From Ferrimonas balearica (GTDB lineage Bacteria; Pseudomonadota; Gammaproteobacteria; Enterobacterales; Shewanellaceae): a DNA stretch of 64,000 nucleotides. Every line of letters begins with the position of its first letter. The stretch's first letter is position 1. Below are positions 63,870 through 64,000 of the stretch, piece by piece. Under the pieces are notes generated by a model. The model was given only the letters and a program-made list of their open reading frames with translations. It searched no databases and was not told where the DNA came from. The position numbers were made by a program, and so were the translations under genes. The DNA is taken from contig NZ_JAHVHW010000007.1 in NCBI RefSeq assembly GCF_019802055.1, forward strand, positions 1,017,403 through 1,081,402, given 5' to 3'.

Positions 63870-64000
63870 TCAGAACGAGGTGCGGCGGTAGTGACGGTAT
63901 TCGGCGGTCCAGAACGCCGCCTCAATGGCGTCGCGCAGGTCGCTGTTCTTCACCTTGATCGCCACGCCATCAGCCATGGCGGCCTTGGCCACGGCAAAGG
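63870..64000 (-). CDS. C-terminal end of a probable NAD-dependent malic enzyme (cut by window edge)
   Basis: Minus-strand reading ends AIEAAFWTAEYRHYRRTSF with a TGA at 63870. The visible 43 codons, AVAKAAMADGVAIKVKNSDL followed by that ending, resemble the C-termini of SfcA/MaeA-type malic enzymes, which end in FW.PEYR.YRRTS-like sequences. Too little is present for a firm call; the assignment is by recollection of the family tail. Confidence 0.45.
   Translation of the reverse strand, partial: FAVAKAAMADGVAIKVKNSDLRDAIEAAFWTAEYRHYRRTSF

Overview
The window looks like a chromosomal segment of a marine, metal-respiring gammaproteobacterium close to Shewanella, Ferrimonas or other Alteromonadales. 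The grounds are full-length, E. coli-like versions of PheST-IhfA, HisGDCBHAFI, MinCDE, FadR, NhaB, AsnS, SodB and GrxD, the enterobacterial order nhaB-fadR-SpoVR, a multiheme outer-membrane cytochrome of the OmcA/MtrC/UndA class, and GC-rich coding sequence with strong third-position bias. Genus is an inference. I see no phage, integron, insertion sequence, CRISPR array, rRNA or tRNA; this is mostly core genome with several lineage-specific genes.

Layout. 1-7 kb: a kefFC potassium efflux pair cut by the left edge, an MscS-type channel, an acyltransferase and small monooxygenase-fold gene, and a chemotaxis receptor. Between 4974 and 5401 lie two minus-strand terminators without an obvious gene. 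7-15 kb: a quinone oxidoreductase, pheS-pheT-ihfA, a divergent pair of secreted paralogues of equal length, and an M20 peptidase. 15-22 kb: the complete histidine operon on the minus strand, with a leader peptide (five consecutive His codons) and an attenuator. 22-33.5 kb: YoaA helicase, a eukaryotic-type glutathione synthetase, tsaB, a secreted methyltransferase-like protein, an alpha/beta hydrolase, and two fadD paralogues on either side of rnd. 33.5-38 kb: minCDE, divergent ycgL, an MltB-type transglycosylase, ycgN and two small unknowns. 38-46 kb: dsbB, nhaB, fadR and the ycgB-yeaH-prkA stress kinase operon.

46-51 kb: an 800-base gene-poor stretch, a lipoprotein cytochrome with eleven CXXCH motifs (5 + 6) and a ToxR/CadC-like membrane regulator just downstream. 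51-64 kb: sodB, grxD, speB, two lipoproteins, asnS, a CoA-type Nudix hydrolase, small DUF5329 and DUF406 proteins, then a compact operon of a TlpA thioredoxin, a tiny DUF4266 lipoprotein ending in GGGCGCN, a DUF3570 predicted beta-barrel and ApbE flavin transferase. pabB, a lipoprotein nuclease/phosphatase-fold enzyme and the C-terminal end of a probable malic enzyme close the window.

The strongest candidate for an undescribed system is the TlpA-DUF4266-DUF3570-ApbE operon (58062-60931). Its arrangement suggests that a small glycine/cysteine-tailed lipoprotein is modified or maintained by redox and flavin enzymes and works with an outer-membrane barrel. Other points of interest are the eleven-heme cytochrome with its adjacent regulator, the secreted paralogue pair, the eukaryotic-type glutathione synthetase and the possible small RNAs at 5.0-5.4 kb.
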